A stretch of 44,690 bases of DNA. It comes from Gammaproteobacteria bacterium. GTDB taxonomy: Bacteria; Pseudomonadota; Gammaproteobacteria; GCA-001735895. The DNA lies in assembly GCA_024638385.1 (NCBI GenBank), contig JAHEKJ010000016.1, forward strand, positions 1 to 44,690. Reading direction: 5' to 3'. This document shows positions 18,130-28,016 of the stretch, piece by piece (within the stretch, counting starts at the first letter, position 1; each line of letters starts with the position of its first letter). Made by a program: the position numbers and the translations under genes. The notes beneath the pieces were generated by a model. It had not been told where the DNA came from, did not search any database, and was given only the letters and a program-made list of their open reading frames with translations.

Positions 18130-19190
18130 GCGCGGTTCAGCAGCGCGCGCTGGGTTGGGTCGAACAGGGCCTGGTTCCCGATCCGGTCGTTCGCGCCGGA
18201 ATCCGGCGACTGCTGGCGCAGCGCCTCGACGAAATCGAAAGCAACAGCGTCGATGCCGCGGCGCTGCGCACCGACGCATTTATCGAAATGATGGACGCGA
18301 GCCCGGCCGCGCTCTTGCCCGACAAGGCCAACGAGCAGCATTACGAGGTGCCGGCCGAATTCTTTGCCGAGGTTCTCGGCGATCACCGCAAGTACAGTTG
18401 TTGCTACTGGCCAGACGGCGTTGCGACGCTCGGACAGGCGGAAGCGGCGGCGCTCGAGGCGACCTGTGAACGCGCCGGCCTCGCCGACGGCATGCGAATT
18501 CTCGAGCTGGGATGCGGCTGGGGCTCGCTGACGCTGTGGATTGCGAGTCGCTACCCGCGCTCCGAGGTGACCGCCGTATCGAACTCCTCGGGGCAGCGGC
18601 AGCACATCGAGGCCGAAGCCGCGCGCCGCGGACTGGACAATCTGCGCGTCATTACCGCTGACATGAACGATTTCGACATCGACGAGCGGTTCGACCGCAT
18701 CGTGTCGCTGGAAATGTTCGAACACATGCGGAACTATCGCAGGCTGTTCGCACGCGTCCGCGACTGGCTCGTTCCGGGCGGACGTTTCTTCATGCATATT
18801 TTTTGTCACCGCCTGGTACCCTATGAATTCGTCGATCGCGATGCCAGCGACTGGATGAGCCGCTACTTTTTCAGCGGCGGAATCATGCCGAGCGACTCGC
18901 TGCCGTCACGCTTCCAGGACCATCTGCGGCTTGTGCGTCAATGGCGCTGGGACGGCCGGCACTACGAACGGACATTGAACGCGTGGCTGGCGCGCATGGA
19001 CGACCGTAAATCGACGGTCATGCCAATTCTCGAGCGCACTTACGGCGCCGAAGCCGACCTCTGGTGGGTTCGCTGGCGGCTGTTCTTCATGGCCTGTGCC
19101 GAGCTGTTCGGCTACCGCGACGGCCAGGAGTGGTGGGTCAGCCATTACCTGTTCGAGCGCCCGCCCGCGGCGGCGGGCGAGACCGCATGA
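18126..19190 (+). CDS. SAM-dependent methyltransferase, cyclopropane-fatty-acid-synthase-like
   Basis: A 354-residue class I methyltransferase of the CFA-synthase/coclaurine-N-methyltransferase-like branch. Family features are EQHYEVPAEFFAEVLGDHRKYSCCYW, SAM motif LELGCGWGS (126-134), and VSLEMFEHMRNYRRLFARV. The branch differs from true CFA synthase, which is also present at the end of this gene set. The ATG at 18126 has GGAG seven bases upstream; an in-frame extension to 18072 is rejected. It is the first gene of the divergent operon, directly behind the ECF promoter. The substrate is probably a phospholipid acyl chain or small amine; which one cannot be told here. Confidence 0.88.
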   Translation: MSAVQQRALGWVEQGLVPDPVVRAGIRRLLAQRLDEIESNSVDAAALRTDAFIEMMDASPAALLPDKANEQHYEVPAEFFAEVLGDHRKYSCCYWPDGVATLGQAEAAALEATCERAGLADGMRILELGCGWGSLTLWIASRYPRSEVTAVSNSSGQRQHIEAEAARRGLDNLRVITADMNDFDIDERFDRIVSLEMFEHMRNYRRLFARVRDWLVPGGRFFMHIFCHRLVPYEFVDRDASDWMSRYFFSGGIMPSDSLPSRFQDHLRLVRQWRWDGRHYERTLNAWLARMDDRKSTVMPILERTYGAEADLWWVRWRLFFMACAELFGYRDGQEWWVSHYLFERPPAAAGETA

Positions 19191-19735
19191 GGCTGCTGGC
19201 GAACATCGTCATCTACCAGGTCTGCTGGCTCGCCTGCATTCTAGGCGGCGCCAACGACCTGCCGCTCGCCGGCGTGGCGGCGGTCGCGCTCGCGGTCGCC
19301 TGGCATCTACGCCTCGCCGACGCGCCGCGGGCCGAAATCGCATTGCTCGTCGTGGCCGGGCTCGCCGGCGCGGTCTGGGATAGCCTGCTGGTTGCCGCCG
19401 GCTGGCTGGTTTATCCGTCCGGCACGCTGATAGCCGGCACCGCGCCTTACTGGATCGTCGCGCTGTGGGTCGGTTTCGCGACGACCTTCAACGTCAGCTT
19501 GCGTTACTTCAAGCCGCGGCTGGCGCTCGCGGCAATGCTCGGCGCCATCGGCGGTCCGCTGGCGTTTCTCGCCGGCGAGCGGCTCGGCGGCGTGACGTTT
19601 ACCGACACGACCACCGCGATGGTTGCGCTCGCGCTCGGCTGGGCGACGCTGATGCCGGCGATGATGCTCGCCGCGCGTCGCCTCAACGGTTTTCGCGACG
19701 ACGATATGCCGGTGGCTGCGGTCGCCGAAAATTGA
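19187..19735 (+). CDS. DUF2878 inner-membrane protein
   Basis: A 182-residue integral membrane protein starting at the ATG at 19187, which overlaps the stop of the preceding gene (ATGA). Five or six hydrophobic helices fill most of its length, with YQVCWLACILGGANDLPLAGV near the start and APYWIVALWVGFATTFNVSLRYF mid-protein. This matches the DUF2878 pattern. From memory, DUF2878 proteins accompany Cfa, DUF1365 and FAD genes in ChrR-type clusters, and that is the context here. Biochemical function is unknown; a role in acyl-chain or membrane modification is inferred. Confidence 0.8.
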   Translation: MRLLANIVIYQVCWLACILGGANDLPLAGVAAVALAVAWHLRLADAPRAEIALLVVAGLAGAVWDSLLVAAGWLVYPSGTLIAGTAPYWIVALWVGFATTFNVSLRYFKPRLALAAMLGAIGGPLAFLAGERLGGVTFTDTTTAMVALALGWATLMPAMMLAARRLNGFRDDDMPVAAVAEN

Positions 19736-19742
19736 GGAAATC

Positions 19743-20552
19743 ATGTTCGATCTGACGAGTTATGTAATCGGCCTCGGCGTCATTCTGACGGCGGCCACTG
19801 GCTTTTGGCTGGTCAGCCTGCTCAAGCGCGACGTCAGCATCGTCGACAGCCTCTGGTCGCTGATGTTTCTGTTCGCCGCGCTGACTTATGCGATCACGTT
19901 GCCGGAACCCGGGCCGCGCTCGACGCTGGTGCTGATTTTGGTCGCGCTGTGGGCGCTGCGCCTGGGCGGCTACATCACCTGGCGCAACTGGGGCGAGGAC
20001 GAAGACCGGCGCTACCGGAAAATCCGCGCCGACAACGAACCCAACTTCGAGCTCAAGAGCCTGTTCATCGTCTTCCTGCTGCAGGGCGTCATCGCCTGGG
20101 TCGTGTCGTTGCCGTTGCTGGTTGCGCAGGCGAGCGCCGCGCCGTTCGGGCTCGTCGATTACGCCGGCATCGCGCTGTGGGTCATCGGCATGATCTTCGA
20201 GGCGGGCGGCGATTTCCAGCTGGCCCGCTTCAAGTCGGATCCGGAAAACCAGGACAAGGTCATGGACCAGGGCCTGTGGCGTTACACGCGGCACCCGAAT
20301 TACTTCGGCAACGCGTGCCTGTGGTGGGGATTCGGCCTGATCGCGCTCTCCGCCGGCGCCTGGTGGGCGCTGGTCTCGCCGGTCATCATGACGATCCTGC
20401 TGCTCAAGGTGTCGGGTGTTTCGCTGCTCGAACAGGATATCGGCGAGCGCCGGCCGAAATATGCCGACTACGTCGAGCGTACCAGCGCGTTCTTCCCACT
20501 GCCGCCGAAGGGCGTCGCCGATGGCAAAAAGGAGCAAACCCAAAATGGTTAG
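19743..20552 (+). CDS. DUF1295 membrane protein (steroid 5-alpha-reductase-like)
   Basis: A 269-residue polytopic membrane protein. The C-terminal motif GLWRYTRHPNYFGNACLWWGFG, followed by YADYVERTSAFFPLPPK, is the hallmark of DUF1295 and the steroid-reductase/isoprenylcysteine-methyltransferase superfamily. LKRDVSIVDSLWSLMF and LGGYITWRNWGEDEDRRY are also conserved-looking. It starts 7 bases after DUF2878. Members are thought to act on lipid substrates in the membrane with NADPH or SAM; the reaction here is not known. Its place in the island suggests reduction or modification of oxidised or unsaturated acyl chains. Confidence 0.85.
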   Translation: MFDLTSYVIGLGVILTAATGFWLVSLLKRDVSIVDSLWSLMFLFAALTYAITLPEPGPRSTLVLILVALWALRLGGYITWRNWGEDEDRRYRKIRADNEPNFELKSLFIVFLLQGVIAWVVSLPLLVAQASAAPFGLVDYAGIALWVIGMIFEAGGDFQLARFKSDPENQDKVMDQGLWRYTRHPNYFGNACLWWGFGLIALSAGAWWALVSPVIMTILLLKVSGVSLLEQDIGERRPKYADYVERTSAFFPLPPKGVADGKKEQTQNG

Positions 20553-21288
20553 TCGAAACTTGATACGGACAATTCTCGTTACCGGTATGCTCGCGCTGCC
20601 CGGTCTGGCGGCCGCGACCACCGGGAGCGCCGACGAGTTGCTGTTCCGGGTAATGCTGGATGACAAGGATATCGGCGTGCACCGCTTCAGCGTCGACCGT
20701 CGTGACGATGGCGAACGGGTCGATATTCAGGCCGACTTCGACGTGACCTTCTTCGCCATCCCGGTGTATAGCTACGATCATCGAAACCGCGAGGTCTGGC
20801 GCGATGGCTGCCTCGCGCGCATCGAATCGACGACCGACGACAATGGCGACGAATTCCGCGTCGACGGCGAGGACGTCGGCGACCGCTTCGTTGTCTCGAC
20901 GCGAAGCGAGCGGGTCGAGCTCGACGCCGAATGCGTCATGTCGTTTGCCTACTGGAACCGCGACTTCCTGACCCAGGGCCGCCTGCTGAACGCGCAAACC
21001 GGCGAGTACCTGCCGGTCAGCCTCGAGGATCTCGGCACCGAGCAACTTCGCCTCGGCGAAAACTCGGTAACGGCGCAGGGCTACCGGCTGTCGAATCGCG
21101 ACGAGGAAATCGACATCGATGTCTGGTACGAGTCCGGAACGGGACGCTGGCTGTCGCTCGAATCCCGCGTCGGCGGTGAGCGCACCCTGCGCTACCTGCC
21201 GCTCGCCGGTGCCGCCGCCGAGCGCGCGCGGCAGCGGCTGGCGTCGAACTCGAAGGTGGCGGCGACGATGCAGGAACGGCGGAAGTAG
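20545..21288 (+). CDS. Secreted protein of unknown function (DUF6134-like)
   Basis: A 247-residue exported protein from the ATG at 20545, which follows a strong AAAAAGGAGC ribosome site and overlaps the DUF1295 stop. An ATG at 20521 in frame is an alternative. A signal peptide is evident (RNLIRTILVTGMLALPGLAAA). The mature part is predicted all-beta: LLFRVMLDDKDIGVHRFSV, FDVTFFAIPVYSYDHRNREVW, and QTGEYLPVSLEDLG. Two cysteines (DGCLAR, DAECVM) could form a disulfide. The look is that of periplasmic beta-barrel lipid-interacting proteins such as DUF6134/DUF3108; the assignment is tentative. It lies in the island between DUF1295 and the lipocalin. Confidence 0.75.
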   Translation: MVSRNLIRTILVTGMLALPGLAAATTGSADELLFRVMLDDKDIGVHRFSVDRRDDGERVDIQADFDVTFFAIPVYSYDHRNREVWRDGCLARIESTTDDNGDEFRVDGEDVGDRFVVSTRSERVELDAECVMSFAYWNRDFLTQGRLLNAQTGEYLPVSLEDLGTEQLRLGENSVTAQGYRLSNRDEEIDIDVWYESGTGRWLSLESRVGGERTLRYLPLAGAAAERARQRLASNSKVAATMQERRK

Positions 21289-21291
21289 ACG

Positions 21292-21819
21292 ATGCAAGCG
21301 ATCATCCGTGCCGGAATGCTTGCGCTCGCGGCCGCGCTGTTGGGCGCCTGTGCGACGCCGGCGCCGATTCGCACCGTCGACCACGTCGATCTCGAGCGTT
21401 TCATGGGCGACTGGTACGTCATCGCCAACATCCCGACCTTTCTCGAAAAGGGCGCGCACAATGCGGTCGAATCCTACCGGCTCGACGACGACGGCACGAT
21501 CGCGACGACGTTTACTTTCAGGGACGGCGGCTTCGATGGCGAGGTCGAAACCTACCATCCCCGTGGCTTCGTCCGCGACGACGAATCCAACGCGGTCTGG
21601 GGCATGCAATTCATCTGGCCGTTCAAGGCCGAGTACCGCATCGTCTACTTGACGCCGGATTACACCCAGACCATCATCGGCCGCAGCCAGCGCGACTACG
21701 TCTGGATCATGGCGCGTACCCCCGTGATACCTGCGGCCGATTTGGAAGCGATGCTTTCGTTGCTCGCCGACGAAGGCTATGATGTTTCGCGCATCCAGAG
21801 AGTCCCGCAGCGCTGGTAG
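21292..21819 (+). CDS. blc: Blc-type bacterial lipocalin lipoprotein
   Basis: A 175-residue lipoprotein. The N-terminus has a lipobox (LLGAC) with Cys20 as the lipidation site. The lipocalin start motif FMGDWYVIANIPTFLEKGAHNAVE is clear, and EYRIVYLTPDYTQTIIGRSQRDYVWIMARTP matches the Blc C-terminal strands. Blc proteins in the outer membrane bind fatty acids or lysophospholipids. The gene starts 3 bases after its neighbour. In this setting it probably handles lipids released or altered during photo-oxidative damage. Confidence 0.92.
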   Translation: MQAIIRAGMLALAAALLGACATPAPIRTVDHVDLERFMGDWYVIANIPTFLEKGAHNAVESYRLDDDGTIATTFTFRDGGFDGEVETYHPRGFVRDDESNAVWGMQFIWPFKAEYRIVYLTPDYTQTIIGRSQRDYVWIMARTPVIPAADLEAMLSLLADEGYDVSRIQRVPQRW

Positions 21820-21835
21820 CGCGCGGATTACGGGC

Positions 21836-21864
21836 TGATCCAACACGCTTGTCGGGGCGTATAA
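21836..21864 (+). promoter_or_regulatory. Internal ECF promoter before the NTF2-like gene
   Basis: TGATCC (21836-21841), 16 bases, then CGTATAA (21858-21864). The elements and spacing match the sigma-operon promoter exactly. It lies 16 bases after the lipocalin stop and 37 bases before the next gene, so the second half of the island should have its own ECF-driven transcript. Confidence 0.8.
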
Positions 21865-21901
21865 CCATGCCAACAGCTTCGACAGCGAGATACCAGTAGA
21901 G

Positions 21902-22330
21902 ATGAACTCCGAACAGGCCATGATCGAGCGCTTCAAGGAATACTTCCGCGTCCTGCACCGCGCGGACCTGTCACGCTTGCGTGAATTTTACGCTGCCAAC
22001 GTCGTGTTTCGCGATCCGGTGCACGAGATTCGCGGGATCGTCGAGCTCGAGGACTACTACGCCGGGCTCTGCGCCGACCTCGGCGAATGCCGCTTCGAGT
22101 ACCTCGACGAATTTGTCGGCGAGGGTTCGGCCTACATCAAGTGGATCATGCACTTCAGGCACCCGAAACTACGCAACCGCCCGATCAGCGTGCGCGGCGT
22201 CAGCCACCTCAAGTGGAGCGACAGGATCGAGTTTCAGGAGGATTTCTACGACATGGGCGCCATGCTCTACGAGCAGCTACCGGTGCTCGGTAACGTCACG
22301 CGCTGGCTGCGGCTGCGGCTGGCCAGCTAG
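21902..22330 (+). CDS. NTF2-like / SnoaL-like protein
   Basis: A 142-residue cytosolic protein with the NTF2-like fold pattern: an N-terminal helical pair (FKEYFRVLHRADLSRLREFYA), the strand ANVVFRDPVHEIRGIVELEDYYAGL, and a curved sheet ending GVSHLKWSDRIEFQEDFYDMGAMLYEQLPVLG. Such domains serve as small isomerases, dehydratases or binding modules; no catalytic role can be read here. It is first in the second ECF-driven unit. Relatives are regular members of ChrR-linked clusters, from memory. Confidence 0.85.
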   Translation: MNSEQAMIERFKEYFRVLHRADLSRLREFYAANVVFRDPVHEIRGIVELEDYYAGLCADLGECRFEYLDEFVGEGSAYIKWIMHFRHPKLRNRPISVRGVSHLKWSDRIEFQEDFYDMGAMLYEQLPVLGNVTRWLRLRLAS

Positions 22331-22339
22331 GAAGGGCCG

Positions 22340-22486
22340 GTGCGCGAGGGCAATATCGTCCGGATTTCCGGCGCGAACAGCGGCGCCGGCGGCTGCCTTG
22401 CGGTCGAGGCCGGCGCGCGCGGCGGCCAGGTCTTCGCGTCGGGTCGCAGCCAGGCGGCGCCGCGCCTCCCGGGAGGCTGCCGATGA
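22340..22486 (+). pseudogene. Remnant of a short-chain dehydrogenase/reductase
   Basis: GTG at 22340 opens 48 codons whose first 37 read like an SDR N-terminus: NIVRISGANSGAGGCLAVEA, then GARGGQVFASGRS. This parallels the usual TGASSGIG glycine motif, helix, and strand ending in an Arg-Ser cofactor site. After that the frame ends in a few low-complexity residues and a TGA overlapping the start of the FAD gene (ATGA). An intact SDR has about 250 residues, so most of the gene is gone. SDR genes are expected next to the FAD gene in related clusters. A chance frame or a retained short peptide remains possible. Confidence 0.6.
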
Positions 22487-23772
22487 AGATCGCGATCGTC
22501 GGCGCCGGCATCTCCGGCCTGGCCGCCGCCTGGTATCTCGACCCGCACCACGAGATCACCGTCTACGAGTCGGCGCCGCGCATCGGCGGGCACACCGCGA
22601 CGATCGACGTGCGCCACGACGGTCGCGATTACGCGATCGACACCGGCTTCATCGTCTACAACGACTGGACCTACCCTCAATTTATCGAGCTGCTCGACGC
22701 CCTCGGCGTCGCAACGCAGCCGACCGAAATGAGTTTCAGCGTGCGCTGCGACGCGAGCGGGCTCGAGTATGGCGGCAACAACCTCAACACACTGTTCGCG
22801 CAGCGGCGCAACCTGCTGCGGCCGTCCTATTACCGTATGCTGGCCGATATCCTGCGCTTCAACCGCGAAGCGGTGCGTGATCTCGACGCCGGCCGCATCG
22901 CGCGGGCGACGACGCTCGGCGGGTACCTGCGCGCCAATGGCTACGGCGACGGTTTCGTCTACCAGTACCTGTTGCCGATGGGCTCGGCGATCTGGTCGGC
23001 GTCGACCGACGGCATGCTCGATTTTCCGCTGCTGTTCTTCGTCCGCTTTTTCAAAAACCACGGTCTGCTCAGCGTCAACGATCGACCGCAATGGCGCGTC
23101 ATCAAGGGCGGTTCGGGGCAATACCTCGATCCGCTGACGCGCGGTTATGCCGACCGCATCGTCTGCAACGCCGACCTCGCCGCGGTGCGGCGCCGCAACG
23201 ACGGCGTCGAGCTGATCATGGGCGACGGCCATCGTGCGCACTTCGACGAGGTCGTGTTCGCCTGTCACAGCGACCAGGCCCTGGCGTTGCTGGCCGACGC
23301 GAGCGCCGCCGAGCGGCAGTCGCTGGCTGCGATTCCGTATCAGCGCAACGAGGTCGTGCTGCATACCGACACGAACCTGCTGCCGCGCAAGCGGCTGGCG
23401 TGGTCGAGCTGGAACTACTGGTTGCGCCAGCGGTTCCAGGCGCGCGCGGTGCTGACCTACGACATGAATATCCTGCAGGGCATCGAGTCGCAAACGACCT
23501 TTTGCGTGACGCTCAATGCCTCCGAGGCGATCGCCCCCGAAAAGGTAATCGACACCTTCGAATACAGCCATCCGGTATTTTCGCTGGCGTCGGTCGACGC
23601 CGCGCGCCGTATCGACGAGTTCAACGGGCTCAACCGCACCTGGTTTGCGGGCGCCTGGCTCGGCAACGGGTTTCACGAAGACGGCGTGCGCAGCGCGCGC
23701 CGCGTGGCCGACGCGATCGCGCGCCGCGAAGCCGCCGCGCCGGCCACGGAACGGAGGCCCGTGCATGCATAG
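22483..23772 (+). CDS. FAD-dependent amine-oxidase-type oxidoreductase
   Basis: A 429-residue flavoprotein. The Rossmann motif is at the N-terminus (IVGAGISGLAAAWYL, Gly7, Gly9, Gly12), followed by YESAPRIGGHTATID and DTGFIVYNDWTYPQF. The C-terminal FAD contact is WFAGAWLGNGFHEDGVRSA. The family is the 'NAD/FAD-binding protein' placed beside DUF1365 and Cfa. Relatives act as lipid desaturases or oxidases; in Rhodobacter the ChrR regulon leads to furan fatty acids through a methylase, a desaturase and an oxygen-inserting enzyme. Whether this protein is that desaturase cannot be settled here. Its start overlaps the SDR remnant stop. Confidence 0.9.
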   Translation: MKIAIVGAGISGLAAAWYLDPHHEITVYESAPRIGGHTATIDVRHDGRDYAIDTGFIVYNDWTYPQFIELLDALGVATQPTEMSFSVRCDASGLEYGGNNLNTLFAQRRNLLRPSYYRMLADILRFNREAVRDLDAGRIARATTLGGYLRANGYGDGFVYQYLLPMGSAIWSASTDGMLDFPLLFFVRFFKNHGLLSVNDRPQWRVIKGGSGQYLDPLTRGYADRIVCNADLAAVRRRNDGVELIMGDGHRAHFDEVVFACHSDQALALLADASAAERQSLAAIPYQRNEVVLHTDTNLLPRKRLAWSSWNYWLRQRFQARAVLTYDMNILQGIESQTTFCVTLNASEAIAPEKVIDTFEYSHPVFSLASVDAARRIDEFNGLNRTWFAGAWLGNGFHEDGVRSARRVADAIARREAAAPATERRPVHA

Positions 23773-24556
23773 CGCGATCTACCAGGGCTTCGTGCGTCAC
23801 CGCCGATTCGTGCCGCGCGCGCACCGCTTTTGTTACTCGGTGTTCATGATGTATCTCGATCTCGACGAGCTCGACGAGGTCCTCGCGCTGTCGCCGCTGT
23901 GGTCGGACCGGCCGTGGCGGCCGGCGCGCTTTCGCCGCGCCGACTTTCTCGGCGACCCGGCGGTGCCGCTCAAGCAGGCCGTCGGCGAGCGCATCTTTGC
24001 GGCGACCGGCGAGCGTCACGACGGCCCGGTGCGGCTGCTCGCCAACCTGCGCTACCTGGGGTACCTGATCAATCCGATCGCCGTGTACTATTGCTACGAC
24101 CGCGGCGGGCAATTGCGTTACATGATTTCCGAGGTGACCAATACGCCGTGGGGCGAGCGGGTCAGCTACGTTTTACGTTGCGATCCGGGGCAGCGCTTTC
24201 AGCGCATCGAGTTCCAGAAGGAAATGCATGTTTCGCCCTTCAACCCGATGACGATGACCTACCAGTGGTGCAGCAACGATCCGGCGCGCACACTCAGCCT
24301 GAATCTCGAGGCTTGCCGCGACGGCGAGACCCATGTAGACGCGACGCTCGCGCTACGGCGGCACGAAATCGATCGCGCCAGCCTCAACCGGACGATACTG
24401 CGCTACCCGTGGATGACGGCCAAGGTGGCCGGCACGATTTACTGGCAGGCCTTGAAGCTCTGGCTCAAGAAAACCCCCTTTTTCGACCACCCGGCGACCG
24501 CAGGAGGCGCGTCGTTCGACGAGACCGATATCACCCGACTGAAGACCAAGCCATGA
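23765..24556 (+). CDS. DUF1365 protein
   Basis: A 263-residue protein starting at the ATG at 23765, inside the end of the FAD gene. DUF1365 features are AIYQGFVRHRRFVPRAHRFCYSVFMMYLDLDEL, VRLLANLRYLGYLINPIAVYYCYD, EVTNTPWGERVSYVL and FQKEMHVSPFNPMTMTYQW. No signal peptide is seen. DUF1365 genes almost always lie between a FAD oxidoreductase and Cfa, as here, and are thought to act with them on membrane acyl chains. The reaction is unknown. Confidence 0.92.
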   Translation: MHSAIYQGFVRHRRFVPRAHRFCYSVFMMYLDLDELDEVLALSPLWSDRPWRPARFRRADFLGDPAVPLKQAVGERIFAATGERHDGPVRLLANLRYLGYLINPIAVYYCYDRGGQLRYMISEVTNTPWGERVSYVLRCDPGQRFQRIEFQKEMHVSPFNPMTMTYQWCSNDPARTLSLNLEACRDGETHVDATLALRRHEIDRASLNRTILRYPWMTAKVAGTIYWQALKLWLKKTPFFDHPATAGGASFDETDITRLKTKP

Positions 24557-25809
24557 CCACGATTCATCAATCCGCCATCGGCGGCAACCCCAAGCCGGGG
24601 CTGCTCGAAAATTTTGCCCGGCGCCAGCTGCAAAAGCACCTGCGCCTGCTCGCGCGCGGCAGCCTCGTGATCGAGGATGGCGACGAGCGACTCGAATTCG
24701 GCCAGGCACCCGGCGAATCCGACATCAATGCGCACATCGTCGTTCACGACTCGTGCGCCTATCGCGATTTCGTCTTCGGCGGTTCGATCGGCGGCGCCGA
24801 GGCCTATATGCTCGGCAAGTGGAGCACGCCCGACCTGCTCGAAGTCGTGCGCGTGATGACGGCCAACCTCGACGTACTCAACGGCGTGGACGATACGCGC
24901 TTCGTCGGTCGCCAGCTCGTCGACAAGGTACTTCACTGGCTCAACCGCAACAGCGCGCGCCGGGCGCGCGAGAATATTTCCCGTCATTACGATCTCAGCA
25001 ACGATTTCTTCGCGCTGTTTCTCGACCCGGAGATGATGTATTCGGCGGCGATTTATCCGAGTGACGGGACCGGTCTCGACGAGGCCGCGGTGCACAAGCT
25101 CGACGTCATCTGCCGCAAGCTCGAGCTCGAACCCGCCGATCACCTGCTCGAGATCGGCACCGGCTGGGGCGGACTCGCGATTCATGCCGCGCGTCACTAC
25201 GGTTGCCGCGTGACGACGACGACGATTTCGCGCGCGCAGTTCGAGGCCGCCAGTCGGCGGGTGCGCGAAGCCGGGCTCGACGACCGCGTAACGGTGCTGT
25301 TCGAGGATTACCGTGATCTCGAGGGCCGGTTCGACAAGCTGGTGTCGGTGGAGATGATCGAGGCAGTCGGCCACGAGTACTACCGGCAGTATTTCAGCGG
25401 TTGCGCGTCGTTGTTGAAAGACGACGGCCTGATGTTGTTGCAGGCGATTACGATTCCGGAACAGCGTTTCGAGTACGCGCAGAAATCGGTCGATTTCATC
25501 CAGAAATACATCTTTCCGGGCGGCTCGCTGCCGAGCCACGAGGCCATACTCACGGCGATGCGCAAGCATACCGACCTGGTCATGGTCGGCATGCAGGAGA
25601 TCGGCCTCGACTATGCGCGTACGCTCGCCGACTGGCGCGGACGATTCCTCGCACGGCTCGACGAAGTGCGCGCGCTCGGCTTCGACGACAGCTTCATCCG
25701 CATGTGGCACTACTACCTGTGTTACTGCGAGGGCGGCTTTCGCGAGCGCGTCATCGGCACCGCGCAAATCCTGATGGCGAAGCCGAGCTGGCGCCCGGCG
25801 TCCGCCTGA
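24553..25809 (+). CDS. cfa: Cyclopropane-fatty-acyl-phospholipid synthase
   Basis: Adds a methylene group from S-adenosylmethionine to cis double bonds of phospholipid acyl chains at the inner membrane. The protein is 418 residues. Family features: NISRHYDLSNDFFALFLDPEMMYS, SAM motif LEIGTGWGG (199-207), SVEMIEAVGHEYY, QKYIFPGGSLPS, and YYLCYCEGGFRERVIG, where Cys392 aligns with the active-site cysteine of E. coli Cfa. It overlaps the DUF1365 stop (ATGA) and closes the island. Induction of Cfa by ChrR-linked sigma factors is known in Rhodobacter. A related branch (UfaM) methylates without ring closure, so a methyl-branched product is also possible. Confidence 0.92.
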   Translation: MTTIHQSAIGGNPKPGLLENFARRQLQKHLRLLARGSLVIEDGDERLEFGQAPGESDINAHIVVHDSCAYRDFVFGGSIGGAEAYMLGKWSTPDLLEVVRVMTANLDVLNGVDDTRFVGRQLVDKVLHWLNRNSARRARENISRHYDLSNDFFALFLDPEMMYSAAIYPSDGTGLDEAAVHKLDVICRKLELEPADHLLEIGTGWGGLAIHAARHYGCRVTTTTISRAQFEAASRRVREAGLDDRVTVLFEDYRDLEGRFDKLVSVEMIEAVGHEYYRQYFSGCASLLKDDGLMLLQAITIPEQRFEYAQKSVDFIQKYIFPGGSLPSHEAILTAMRKHTDLVMVGMQEIGLDYARTLADWRGRFLARLDEVRALGFDDSFIRMWHYYLCYCEGGFRERVIGTAQILMAKPSWRPASA

Positions 25810-25825
25810 TCAGCCCGAATCCCGT

Positions 25826-27988
<2,163 letters not shown>

Positions 27989-28016
27989 GGGGCGGCGATC
28001 CTAGCAGATATCCGGG

